64,000 nt of DNA. Origin: Panulirus ornatus (Eukaryota; Arthropoda; Malacostraca; Decapoda; Palinuridae). The translations under genes were made by a program, and so were the position numbers. The DNA lies in the NCBI RefSeq assembly GCF_036320965.1, contig NC_092238.1, forward strand, positions 18,837,013 to 18,901,012. The letters are read 5' to 3'. Positions 43,094-54,243 of this stretch are shown one piece after another; the stretch's first letter is position 1; each line of letters starts with the position of its first letter. The notes under the pieces are model-generated. The model was not told the DNA's origin and did not search any database. It worked only from the letters and a program-made list of their open reading frames with translations.

Positions 43094-45795
43094 GATGGAG
43101 AGAGATGGATGATTATTAGTGCCTATACACCTGGTAATGAGAAGAAAGATCATGAGAGGCAAGTGTTTTTGGAGCAGCTGAGTGAGTGTCTTAGCGTAGT
43201 TGAGGGCATGATTGGCGTACGTAGGGTGTTCAGTGTTGTAAATGGAAATGGTGAAGAGCTTGTAGATTTGTGTGCTGAAAAAGGACTGGTGATTGAGAAT
43301 ACCTGGTTTAAAAAGAGAGATATACATAAGTATACGTATGTAAGTAGGAGAGATGGCCGGAGAGCGTTATTGGATTACATTTTAATTGATAAGCGTGTGA
43401 AAGAGAGACTTTTGGATGTTAATGTGCTGAGGGGGGCAACTGGAGGGATATCTGATCATTATCTTCTGGTGACAAAGGTGAAGATATGTAAAGATTTTCA
43501 AAAAAGGAGAATGTTGGGGTGAAGAGAGTGGTGAGAGTAAGTGAGCTTGGAAAGGAGACTTCTGTGAGGAAGTACCAGGAGAGATTCAGTGTAGAATGGA
43601 AAAAGGTGACAGCAAATGATGTAAGGGGAGTGGGGAAGGAATGGGATGAATTTAGGGAAGCAGTGATGGCTTGCACAAAAGATCCATGTGGCATGAGAAA
43701 GGAGGGAGGTGGGCAAACTAGAAATGGTAGTGAGTGTTGGGATGAAGTACGATTGTTCGTGAAAGAGAAGAAAGAGGCATTTGGACGATATTTGCAGGGA
43801 AATAGTGCAAATGATTGGGAGATGTATAAAAGAATGAGGCAGGAGGTCAAGAGAAACGTGCAAGAGGTGAAGAAGAGGGCAAATGATAATTGGGGTGAGA
43901 GAGTATCATTAAATTATAGGGAGAATAAAAAGTTGTTTTGGAAGGAGGTAAATAAAGTGCATAAGACAAGAGAACAAATGGAAACATCAGTGAAGGGGGC
44001 TAATGGGGAAATAATGATAAATAGTGGTGAAGTGAGAAGGAGATGGAGTGAGTATTTTGAGGGTTTGTTGAATGTGTTTGACGATAGAGTGGCACATGCA
44101 GGGTGTTTTGGTCGAGGTGGTGTGCGAAGGGAGAGGGCAAGGGAGAATGGTTTGGTAAACAAATAAGAGGTAGTGAAAGCTTTGCGTAAGATGAAAGCCA
44201 GCAAGGCAGCAGGTTTGGATGGTATTGCAGTGGAATTTGTTAAAAAATGGGGTGACTATGTTGTTGACTGATTGGTGAAAATATTCATTGCATGTATGGT
44301 TCATGGTGAAGTGCCTGAGGGCTGGCAGAATGCATGCATAGTGCCATTGTATAAAGGCAGAGGGGGATAAAGGTGAGTATTCAATTTACAGAGGTATGAA
44401 TTTGTTGAGTATTCCTGGAAAACTATATGAGAGGGTATTCATTGAGAGGGTGAAGGCATGTACGGAGCATCAGATTTGGGAAGAGCAGTGTAGTTTCAGA
44501 AGTGGTAGAGGATGTGGGAATCAGGTGTATACTTTAAAGAATGTATGTGAGAAATACTTAGAAAAACAGATGGATTTGTATGTAGCATTTATGGATCTGG
44601 AGTGGGCATATGATAGAGTTGATAGAGATGCTATGTTGAAGGTATTAAGAGTATATGGTGTGGGAGGTAAGTTGTTACAAGCAGTGAAAAGTTTTTATCG
44701 AGGATGTAAGGCATGTGTATGAGTAGGAAGAGAGGAAAGTGATTGGTTCCCAGTGAATGTTGGTTTGTGGCAGGGTGTGTGCTGTCTCTTTGGTTGTTTG
44801 ATTTGTTTATGGATGGGGTTGTTAGGGAAGTGAATGCAAGGGTTTTGGAGAGAGGGGCAAGTATGCAGTCTGTTGTGGATAAGAGGGCTTGGGAAGTGAG
44901 TCAGATGTTGTTCGCTGATGATACAGTGCTGGTGGCTGATTCGGATGAGAAACTGCAGAAGCTGATGACTGAGTTTGGTAAAGTGTGAGAAAAAAGAAAG
45001 TTGAGAGTAAATGTGAATAAGAGCAAGGTTATTAGCTTTAGTAGTGTTGAGGGACAAGTCAACTGGGAGGTAAGTTTGAATGGAGAAAAGCTGGAGGAAG
45101 TGAAGTGTTTTAGATATCTGGGAGTGGATTTGACAGCAGATGGAACCATGGAAGCAGAAGTGAGTTACAGGATGGGGAAGGGGCAAAGGTTCTGGTAGCA
45201 TTGAAGAATGTGTGGAAGGTGAGAACGTTATCTTGGAGAGCAAATATGGCTGTGTTTGAAGGAATAGTTGCTCCAGCAATGTTATATGGTTGCGAGGCGT
45301 GGGCTGTTGATAGGGTTGTGCAGAGGAGGGTGGATGTGTTGGAAATAAGATGTTTGAGGACAATATGTGGTGTTAGGTGGTTTGATCGAGTAAGTAATGA
45401 ATGGATAAGAGAGATGTGTGGTAATAAAAAGAGTGTGGTTGAGAGAGCAGACGAGGTTGTATTGAAATGGTTTGGTCACTTGGAGAGAATGAGTAAGGAA
45501 CGGTTGACAAAAAGGATATATGTGTCAGAGGTGAAAGGAACAAAGAGAAGTGGGGGACCAAATTGGAGTGGAAGGATGGAGTGAAAAAGATTTTGAGTGA
45601 TCTGGGCCTGAATATACAGGAGGGTGAACAGCATGCAAGAAATAGAGTGAATTGGAATGATGTGGTATACCGGGGTCGACGTGCTGTCAGTGGATTGAAG
45701 CAGGGCATATGAAGTGCCTGGGGTAAACCATAGAAAGTTTTATGGGGCCTGGATGTGGAAAGGGAACTGTGGTTTCTGTACACTACACATGACAG
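43094..45795 (+). mobile_element. RTE-1 LINE copy, endonuclease to 3' UTR start
   Basis: Starts at the 'ERWMIISAYTPGNEKKD' segment of the endonuclease and reaches the beginning of the 3' UTR. Open stretches: 43109-43522 (endonuclease with 'YILIDKR' and 'SDHYLL'), 43519-44166 (linker and early reverse transcriptase), 44396-44722 ('CSFRSGRGC', 'FMDLEWAYDRVD'), 44743-44988 (palm 'LLFADD' equivalent 'MLFADDTVLVAD'), and 45201-45584 (C-terminus). In the endonuclease about 30 codons around the GDLN motif are deleted (near 43195). Confidence 0.8.
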
Positions 45796-45797
45796 CT

Positions 45798-45935
45798 TTT
45801 AATTTTCCAAAAGAAGGAACAAAGAAGGGGGCCTAGGTGAGGATATTCCCTCAAAGGCCCAGTTCTCTGTTCTTAACGCTACCTCGCTAATGCAGGAAAT
45901 GGCAAATGATATGAAAGAAAGAAAAAAGAAAATTA
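45798..45935 (+). mobile_element. RTE-1-derived SINE-like element, 5'-truncated
   Basis: The second half of the SINE-like element (ttttaattttccaaaagaagg… to …gcaggaaatggcaaatgatatgaaa), lacking its first about 105 bp. It lies between two RTE-1 copies. Confidence 0.8.
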
Positions 45936-45948
45936 TAATTATAATAAT

Positions 45949-48900
45949 CCCTGGGGATAGGGAAGAAAGAGTACTTCCCATGCATTTCTCACGTGTCGTA
46001 GAAGGCGACTAAAGGGGACGGGAGAAGGGGGCTAGAAACCCTCCTCTCCTTGTATTTTAACTTTCTGAAAGGGGAAACAGAAGGAGTCACGCGGGGAGTG
46101 CTCATCCTCCTTGAAGGCTCAGATTGGGGTGTCTAAATGTATGTGGATGTAACTAAGATGAGAAAAAAGGAGAGATAGGTGGTATGTTTGAGAAAAGGAA
46201 CCTGGATGAATTAGCTCTTGAGTGAAACGAAGCTCAAGGGTAAAGGGGAAGAGTGGTTTGGGAATGTTTTGGGAGTAAAGTCAGGGGTTAGTGAGAGGAC
46301 AAGAGCAAGGGAAGGAGGAGCACTACTCCTGAAACAGGAGTGGTGGGAGTATGTGATAGAGTGTAAGAAAGTAAACTCTAGATTGATATGAGTAAAACTG
46401 AAAGTGGATGGAGAGAGAGGGGTGATTATTGGTGCATATGCACCAGGGCATGAGAAGAAAGATCAGGAGAGGCAAGTGTTTTGGGAGCAGCTGAGTGAGT
46501 GTGTTAGTAGTTTTGATGCACAAGACCGGGTTATTGTGATGGGTGATTTGAATGCAAAGGTGAGTAATGTGGCAGTTGAGGGAATAATTGGTGTACATGG
46601 GGTGTTTAGTGTTGTAAATGGAAATGGTGAAGCTTGTAGATTTATGTGCTGAAAAAGGACTGATGATTGGGAATACCTGGTTTAAAAAGAGAGATATACA
46701 TAAGTATATGTATGTAAGTTGGAGAGATGACCAGAGAGCGTTATTGGATTATGTGTTAATTGAAAGGCACGTGAAAGAGAGACTTTTGGATGTTAATGTG
46801 CTGAGAGGTGCAACTGGAGGGATGTCTGATCATTATCTTATGGAGGTGAAGGTGAAGATTTGTAGAGGATTTCAGAAAAGAAGAGAGAATGTTGTGGTGA
46901 AGAGAGTGGTGAGAGTAAGTGAGCTTGGGAAGGAGACTTGTGTGAGGAAGTACCAGGAGAGACTGAGTACAGAATGGAAAAAGATGAGAACAAAGGACGT
47001 AAAGGTATTGGGGAGGAATGGGATGTATTTAGGGAAGCAGTGATAGCTTGCGCAAAAGATGCTTGTGGCATGAGAAGCATGGGAGTTGGGCAGATTAGAA
47101 AGGGTTGTGAGTGGTGGGATGAAGAAGTAAGATTATTTGTGAAAGAGAAGAGAGAGGCATTTGGACGATTTTTGCAGGGAAATAATGCGAATGAGTGGGA
47201 GATGTATAAAAGAAAGAGGCAGGAGGTCACGAGAAAGGTGCAAGAGGTGAAAAAGAGGGCAAATGAGAGTTAGGGTGAGAGAGTATCATTGAATTGTAGG
47301 GAGGATAAAAAGATGTTTTTATCCCTGGGGATAGAGGAGAAAGAGTACTTCCCACGTATTCCCTGCATGTCGTAGAAGGCGACTAAAAGGGGAGGGAGTG
47401 GGTGGCTGGAAATCCTCCCCTCTTTTTTTTTTTTTTTTAATTTTCCAAAGGAAGGAACAGAGAAGGGGGCCAGGTGAGGATATTTCCCTCAAAGGCCCAG
47501 TCCTTTGTTCTTAACGCTACCTCGCTGACGCAGGAAATGGCGAATAGTATGAAAAAGAAAAAAGAAAAAAAAGATGTTTTGGAAGGAGGTAAATAAAGTG
47601 CATAAGACAAGGGAACAAATGGGAACTTCAGTGAAGGGGGACTAATGGGGAGGTGATGTGAGGAGATGGAGTGAGTATTTTGAAGGTTTGTTGAATGTGT
47701 TTGATGGTAGTGGCAGATATTGGGTGTTATGGTTGAGGTGGTGTGCAAAGTGAGAGGGTTAGGGAGAATGATTTGGTAAACAGAGAAGAGGTAGTAAAAG
47801 CTTTCAGGAAGATGAAAGCCGGCAAGGGAGCAGGTTTTGGTGGTATTGCAGTGGAATTTGATAAAAAAGGGGGTGACTGTATTGTTGACTGGTTGGTAAG
47901 GTTATTTAATGTATGTATAACTCTTGGTAAGGTGCCCTACGATTGTCGGAATGCTTGCATACTACCGTGGCGGAATGCTTGCATAGTGCCATCATACAAA
48001 GGCAAAGGGGATAAAAGTGAGTGCTCACATTACAGAGGTATAAGTTTGTTGAGTATTTCTGGGTGAAGACATGTACAGAGCATCAGATTGGGGAAGAGGA
48101 GTGTGGTTTCAGAAGTGGTAGAGGATGTGTGGATCAGGTGTTTGCTTTGAAGAATGTATGTGAGAAATACTTAGAAAAGCAAATGGATTTGTATGTAGCA
48201 TTTATGGATCTGGAGAAGGCATATAATAGAGTTGATAGAGATGCTCTGTGGAAGGTATTAAGAATATATGGTGTGGGAAGCAAGTTGTTAGAAGCAATGA
48301 AAAGTTTTTATCAAGGATGTAAGGCATGTGTACATGTAGGAAGAGAGGAAGGTGATTAGTTCTCAGTGAATGTAGGTTTGTGGCAGGGGTGCGTGATGTC
48401 TCCATGGTTGTTTAATTTGTTTATGGATGGGGTTGTTATGGAGGTGAATGCAAGAGTTTTGGAAAGAGGGGCAAGTATGCAGTCTGTTGTAGATGAGAGA
48501 GCTTGGGAAGTGAGTGAGTTGTTGTTCGCTGATAATACAGCGTTGATGGCTGATTCAGATGAGAAACTGCAGAAGCTGGTGACTCAGTTTGGTAAAGTGA
48601 AAAAAGAAAGCTGAAAGTAAATGTGAATAAGAGCAAGGTTATTAGGTACGTTAGGGTTGAGGGACAAGTCAATTGGGAGGTAAGTTTGAATGGAGAAAAA
48701 CTGGAAAAAGTGAAGTGTTTTAGATATCTGGGAGTGGATTTGGCAGCGGATGGAACCATGGAAGTGGAAGTGAATCATAGGGTGGGGGAGGGGGCGAAAG
48801 TTCTGGGAGTATTGAAAAATGTGTGGAAGTCGAGAATGTTATCTTAGAAAGCAAAAATGGGTATGTTTGAAGGAATAGTGGTTCCAACAATGTTATATGG

Positions 48901-49720
48901 TTGTGAGGCATAGAGGTGTGCAGAGGAGGGTGGATATGCTGGAAATGATGTGTTTGAGGACAATATGTGAGGTGGTTTGATCGAGTAAGTAATGAAAGGG
49001 TAAGAAAGGTGTGTGTGATAAAAAGAGTGTGGTTGAGAGAGTAGAAGAGGGTGTTTTGAAATGGTTTGGTCACATGGAGAGAATGAGTGAGGAAAGATTG
49101 ACCAAGGGGATATATGTGTCAGAGGTGGAGGGAACGAGGAGAAGTGGGAGACCAAATTGGCGGTGGAAAGATGGAGTGAAAAAGATTTTGAGTGATCGGG
49201 GCCTGAACATGCAGGAGGGTGAAAGGCGTGCATGGAATAGAGTGAATTGGAACAGTGTGGTGTACTGGAGTCAACATGCTGTCAGTGGATTGAACCAGGG
49301 CATGTGAAGCATCTGGGGTAAACCATGGAAAGTTTTGTTGGGCCTGGTTGTGGAAAGGTGCATTATACATGACACTGTGCTAGAGACTGAGTGTGAACAA
49401 ATGTGGCCTATGTTGTCTTTACCTAGCGCTACCTCGTGCACATGTGGGGGGAGGGGTTTATCATTTCATGTGTGGCGTGTGTGGCGACGGGAATGAATAA
49501 GGGCAGACAGTATGAATTATGTACATGTGTATATATGTATATGTCTGTGTGTGTATATATATGGATATGTTGAGATGTATAGATATGTGTATGTGCATGT
49601 GTGGACATGTATGTATATATATGTGTATGTGGGTGGGTTTCGCCATTCTTTCGTCTGTTTCCTTGCACTACCTTGCTGATGCGGGAGACAGCGACAAAGT
49701 ATAATAAGATAGATAAGATA
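45949..49720 (+). mobile_element. RTE-1 LINE, full-length, with nested SINE
   Basis: Begins with the complete 5' end (ATCCCTGGGGATAGGG, 45949) and ends with the terminal block and tail (…gcgacaaagtataataagata, about 49690-49720). Subtracting the 248-bp SINE and one target copy leaves about 3.5 kb. Endonuclease: frameshifts near 46215 and 46625. Linker: TAG at 47272. The SINE is inserted at 47320. The reverse transcriptase (47743-48615) has a 'LLFADNTALMAD' palm in which the second catalytic Asp is changed to Asn. C-terminus 48623-49300; long-form 3' UTR 49301-49690. Possible 8-bp flanking repeat ATAATAAT (left 45940s, right 49720s), tentative. Confidence 0.8.
47320..47567 (+). mobile_element. 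RTE-1-derived SINE-like element nested in RTE-1, 13-bp target duplication
   Basis: A complete copy (atccctggggatagaggag… to …gcgaatagtatgaaaaagaaa) inserted into the linker region of the RTE-1 copy. The 13-bp duplication AAAAAGATGTTTT is at 47307-47319 and 47568-47580. The host LINE sequence ('NKKMFWKEV' codons) resumes directly after the second copy. Confidence 0.9.
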
Positions 49721-50261
49721 ATAATGATAATACATATGTAAGCAGGAGAGATGGTCAGTGGCCATTATTAGATTACATATTTATTGAAAGGTGTGTAAAA
49801 GACAGACTTTTGGATATAGATGTGCTGAGAGGGGTTACTGCTGGGATGTCTGATCCGTCTTGTGGAGGCAAGGGTGAATATTTATAGAGGTTTTCAAAAA
49901 AGAGGAAGAAAATTTAGGGAAAAGAGAGTGGTGAGAGTAAGTGAGCTAAGAAAGGAGACTTGTGTGAAGAAATACCAGCAGAGATTGAGAGTAGAATAAC
50001 AAAAGGTGAAATTTTATAAAGCGAGGGGAGTGGGCTGTAAATGGGAGGTATTTACGTTAAGCAGTAATGGCATATGCAAAAGATGAATATGGCATGTGAA
50101 AGGTGGGAAGTGGGCAGATTAGAATGGGTAATGAGCGGTTGGATGAAGTAAAGTTGCTAGTGAAAGAGAAAAGAGAGGCATTTAGGCAGTACTAGAGAAG
50201 GAGGGCAACTGATTGGTACATGTATATGAGAAAGTAGCAGGAGGTTAAGAGGAAGGTGCAG
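49721..50261 (+). mobile_element. RTE-1 LINE relic, endonuclease end and linker
   Basis: Plus-strand remnant from the 'YVSRRDGQ' equivalent (49735) through the SDH region (near 49840) and the linker to 50261. Heavily mutated, so older than its neighbours on both sides. Confidence 0.7.
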
Positions 50262-51628
50262 GTGCCTGAGGATTGGCGGAATGCTTGCATAGTGCCATTG
50301 TACAAAGGCAAAGGGGATAAGAGTGAGTGCTCAAATTACAGAGGTAAAGTTTGTTGAGTATTCCTGGTAAATTATACGGGAGGGTATTGATTGAGAGGGT
50401 GAAGGCATGGTCAGAGCATCAAATTGGGGAAGAGCAGTGTGGTTTCAGAAGTGGTAGAGGATGTGTGGATCAGGTGTTTGCTTTGAAGAATGTATATGAG
50501 AAATACTTAGAAAAGCAAATGGATTTGTATGTAGCACTTATGGATCTGGAGAAGGCATATGATAGAGTTGATAGAGATGCTCTGTGGAAGGTACTAAGAA
50601 TATATGGTGTGGGAGGCAAGTTGGTAGAAGCAGTGGAAAGTTTTTTTCGAGGATGTAAGGTATGTGTACGTGTAGGAAGAGAGGAAAGTGATTGGTTCTC
50701 AGTGAATGTAGGTTTGCGGCAGGGGTGTGTGATGTCTCCATGGTTGTTTAATTTGTTTATGGATGGGGTTGTTAGGGAGGTGAATGCAAGAGCAAATACT
50801 TGATCCACACATCCTCTACCACTTCAGCAACCAGGGTGTGGGAGGGGGCGAAAATCCTGGGAGCCTTGAAGAATGTTTGGAAGTCGAGAACATTATCTCT
50901 GAAAGCAAAAATGGGTATGTTTGAAGGAATAGTGGTTCCAACAATGTTGTATGGTTGCGAGGCGTGGGCTATGGATAGAGTTGTGCGCAGGAGGGTGGAT
51001 GTGCTGGAAATGAGATGTTTGAGGACAATATGTGGTGTGAGGTGGTTTGATCGAGTAAATAATGAGAGTAAGTAAGGGTATGCGAGGTGTGTGGAAATAA
51101 AAAGAGCATGGTTGAGAGAGCAGAAGAGGGTGTTTTGAAATGGTTTGGGCACATGGAGAGAATGAGTGAGGAAAGATTGACCAAGAGGGTATATATATCG
51201 GAGGTGGAGGAAACGAGAAGTGGGAGACCAAATTGGAGGTGGAAAGATGGAGTGAAAAAGATTTTGAGTGATCGGGGCCTGAACATGCAGGAGGGTGAAA
51301 GGCGGGCAAGGAATAGAGTGAATTGGATCGATGTGGTATACCGGGGTCGACGTGTTGTCAATGGATTGAATCAAGGCATGTAAAGCCTCTGGGGTAAACC
51401 ATGGAAAGTTCTGTGGGGCTTGGATGTGGAAAGGGAGCTGTGGTTTCGGGCATTATTACATGACAGGTAGAGACTGAGTGTGAACTAATGGGGCCTTTGT
51501 TGTCTTTTCCTAGCGCTACCTCACACACGAGGGGGAGCGGGATGTTATTCCATGTGTGGCGAGGTGGCGATGGGAATAAATAAAGGCAGACAGTATGAAT
51601 TATGTACATGTGTATATATGTATATGTC

Positions 51629-51632
<4 letters not shown>
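50262..51632 (+). mobile_element. RTE-1 LINE copy with a short internal inversion
   Basis: Reverse transcriptase from 'VPEDWRNACIVPLYKG' (50264) to 'LFNLFMDGVVREVNARA' (50795), with an open frame at 50351-50803. About 40 bp in inverted orientation follows (50793-50833), then plus-strand sequence resumes at 'VGEGAKILGALKNVW' (50835), skipping about 280 bp that should contain the FADD motif. The C-terminus (50870-51350) and long-form 3' UTR (51370-51632) follow, ending in a (TA)n microsatellite. The inverted junction is shared with 18596-18660. Confidence 0.8.

Positions 51633-51706
<74 letters not shown>
51633..51706. repeat. (TA)n microsatellite
   Basis: Pure TA run of about 70 bp, apparently expanded from the TA-rich part of the RTE-1 3' UTR, directly followed by a SINE-like element. 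Confidence 0.95.
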
Positions 51707-51708
<2 letters not shown>

Positions 51709-51938
51709 CCCTGGGGATAGGGGATTAAGAATACTTCCCACGTATTCCCTGCGTGTCGTAGAAGGCGACTAAAAGGGGAGGGAGCGGGGGGCTGGAAATC
51801 CTCCCCTCGTTTTTTTTTTTTCATTTTCCAAAAGAAGGAACAGAGGGGGCCAGGTGAGGATATTCCAAAAAAGGCCCAGTCCTCTGTTCTTAATGCTACC
51901 TCGCTAACGCGGGAAATGGCGAATAGTTTAAAAGAAAA

Positions 51939-51941
<3 letters not shown>
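51707..51941 (+). mobile_element. RTE-1-derived SINE-like element
   Basis: Full copy (atccctggggataggggatt… to …gcgaatagtttaaaagaaaaag), lying between a (TA)n run and the poly-T end of a minus-strand RTE-1 copy. It ends in an A-rich tail. No clear target duplication, because simple repeats flank both ends. Confidence 0.85.
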
Positions 51942-51985
<44 letters not shown>

Positions 51986-53879
51986 CTTTGTCGCTGTCTC
52001 CCGCGTTTGCGAGGTAGCGCAAGGAAACAGACGAAAGAAATGGCCCAACCCCCCCCCCCATACACATGTACATACACACGTCCACACACGCAAATATACA
52101 TACCTACACAGCTTTCCATGGTTTACCCCAGACGCTTCACATGCCTTGCTTCAATCCACTGACAGCACGTCAACCCCTGTATACCACATGACTCCAATTC
52201 ACTCTATTTCTTGCCCTCCTTTCACCCTCCTGCATGTTCAGGCCCCGATCACACAAAATCTTTTTCACTCCATCTTTCCACCTCCAATTTGGTCTCCCTC
52301 TTCTCCTCGTTCCCTCCACCTCCGACACATATATCCTCTTGGTCAATCTCTCCTCACTCATTCTCTCCATGTGCCCAAACCATTTCAAAACACCCTCTTC
52401 TGCTCTCTCAACCACGCTCTTTTTATTTCCACACATCTCTCTTACCCTTACGTTACTTACTCGATCAAACCACCTCACACCACACATTGTCCTCAAACAT
52501 CTCATTTCCAGCACATCCATCCTCCTGCGCACATCTCTATCCATAGCCCACGCCTCGCAACCATACAACATTGTTGGAACCACTATTCCCTCAAACATAC
52601 CCATTTTTGCTTTCCGAGATAATGTTCTCGACTTCCACACATTTTTCAAGGCTCCCAAAATTTTCGCCCCCTCCCCCACCCTATGATCCACTTCCGCTTC
52701 CATGGTTCCATCCGCTGACAGATCCACTCCCAGATATCTAAAACACTTCACTTCCTCCAGTTTTTCTCCATTCAAACTCACCTCCCAATTGACTTGACCC
52801 TCACCCCTACTGTACCTAATAACCTTGCTCTTATTCACATTTACTCTCAACTTTCTTCTTCCACACACTTTACCAAACTCAGTCACCAGCTTCTGCAGTT
52901 TCTCACATGAATCAGCCACCAGCGCTGTATCATCAGCGAACAACAACTGACTCACTTCCCAAGCTCTCTCATCCCCAACAGACTTCATACTTGCCCCTCT
53001 TTCCAGGACTCTTGCATTTACCTCCCTTACAACCCCATCCATAAACAAATTAAACAACCATGGAGACATCACACACCCCTGCCGCAAACCTACATTCACT
53101 GAGAACCAATCACTTTCCTCTCTTCCTACACGTACACATGCCTTACATCCTCGATAAAAACTTTTCACTGCTTCTAACAACTTGCCTCCCACACCATATA
53201 TTCTTAATACCTTCCACAGAGCATCTCTATCAACTCTATCATATGCCTTCTCCAGATCCATAAATGCTACATACAAATCCATTTGCTTTTCTAAGTATTT
53301 CTCACATACATTCTTCAAAGCAAACACCTGATCCACACATCCTCTACCACTTCTGAAACCGCACTGCTCTTCCCCAATCTGATGCTCTGTACATGCCTTC
53401 ACCCTCTCAATCAATACCCTCCCATATAATTTACCAGGAATACTCAACAAACTTATACCTCTGTAATTTGAGCACTCACTCTTATCCCCTTTGCCTTTGT
53501 ACAATGGCACTACGCACGCATTCCGCCAATCCTCAGGCACCTCACCATGAGTCATACATACATTAAATAACCTTACCAACCAGTCAACAATACAGTCACC
53601 CCCTTTCTTAATAAATTCCACTGCAATACCATCCAAACCTGCTGCCTTGCCGGCTTTCATCTTCCGCAAAGCTTTTACTACCTCTTCTCTGTTTACCAAA
53701 TCATTTTCCCTAACCCTCTCACTTTGCACACCACCTCGACCCAAACACCCTATATCTGCCACTCTGTCATCAGACACATTCAACAAACCTTCAAAATACT
53801 CATTCCATCTCCTTCTCACATCACCGCTACTTGTTATCACCTCCCCATTTACGCCCTTCACTGAAGTTCCCATTTGCAT
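51942..53879 (-). mobile_element. RTE-1 LINE, young 5'-truncated copy, short 3' UTR form
   Basis: Poly-T at 51948-51982 is the 3' tail of this minus-strand copy, followed by the terminal gcgaggtagcgc block and the same shortened 3' UTR as the copy at 22581. The ORF is open to the truncation at about 53879, where a (TA)n microsatellite begins. Confidence 0.9.
52170..53879 (-). CDS. RTE-1 reverse transcriptase ORF (569 codons, N-terminally truncated)
   Basis: Uninterrupted reverse transcriptase and C-terminus of the RTE-1 polyprotein. Order of motifs: 'AAGLDGIAVEFI' (residues about 79-90), 'LYKGKGD', 'CSNYRGISLLS', 'CGFRSGRGC', 'FMDLEKAYDRVD', 'GLRQGCVMSPWLFNLFMDG' and the catalytic 'FADD' (about 314-317). 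'CFRYLGVDL', 'LYGCEAWAMDRD' and 'RPNWRWKDGVKKIL' follow, ending 'VNWSHVVYRG'. All residues expected for polymerase activity are present, but the endonuclease is missing through 5' truncation. The start at 53879 is only the first ATG of the open frame. Very similar to the ORFs at 22784-24784 and 59531-60775, so this subfamily is young. Confidence 0.9.
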   Translation of the reverse strand: MQMGTSVKGVNGEVITSSGDVRRRWNEYFEGLLNVSDDRVADIGCLGRGGVQSERVRENDLVNREEVVKALRKMKAGKAAGLDGIAVEFIKKGGDCIVDWLVRLFNVCMTHGEVPEDWRNACVVPLYKGKGDKSECSNYRGISLLSIPGKLYGRVLIERVKACTEHQIGEEQCGFRSGRGCVDQVFALKNVCEKYLEKQMDLYVAFMDLEKAYDRVDRDALWKVLRIYGVGGKLLEAVKSFYRGCKACVRVGREESDWFSVNVGLRQGCVMSPWLFNLFMDGVVREVNARVLERGASMKSVGDERAWEVSQLLFADDTALVADSCEKLQKLVTEFGKVCGRRKLRVNVNKSKVIRYSRGEGQVNWEVSLNGEKLEEVKCFRYLGVDLSADGTMEAEVDHRVGEGAKILGALKNVWKSRTLSRKAKMGMFEGIVVPTMLYGCEAWAMDRDVRRRMDVLEMRCLRTMCGVRWFDRVSNVRVREMCGNKKSVVERAEEGVLKWFGHMERMSEERLTKRIYVSEVEGTRRRGRPNWRWKDGVKKILCDRGLNMQEGERRARNRVNWSHVVYRG

Positions 53880-53880
53880 T

Positions 53881-53944
<64 letters not shown>

Positions 53945-53945
53945 C
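53880..53945. repeat. (TA)n and poly-T simple repeat
   Basis: TA run (53886-53927) followed by poly-T (53928-53944), which is the A-tail of the adjacent minus-strand SINE-like element. Confidence 0.9.
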
Positions 53946-54168
53946 AAACTATTCGCCATTTCCCGCGTTAGCGAGGTAGCGTTAAGAACAGAGGACTGGG
54001 CCATTGAGGGAATATCCTCACCTGGCCCCCTTCTCTGTTCCTTCTTTTGGAAAATTAAAAAAAATTGAGAGGGGAGGGTTTCCAGCCCCCCGCTCCCTCC
54101 CCTTTTAGTCGCCTTCTACGACACGCAGGGAATACGTGGGAAGTATTCTTTCTCCCCTATCCCCAGGG

Positions 54169-54172
<4 letters not shown>
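53946..54172 (-). mobile_element. RTE-1-derived SINE-like element
   Basis: Full-length copy on the minus strand: 3' part (ttcccgcgttagcgaggtag, 53957) next to the poly-T, 5' head (…tatccccaggg) at 54155-54172. It sits inside a (TA)n tract, which is present on both sides. Confidence 0.9.

Positions 54173-54240
<68 letters not shown>
54173..54240. repeat. (TA)n microsatellite
   Basis: Pure TA run, immediately upstream of the open reading frame beginning at 54240. Confidence 0.95.
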
Positions 54241-54243
<3 letters not shown>

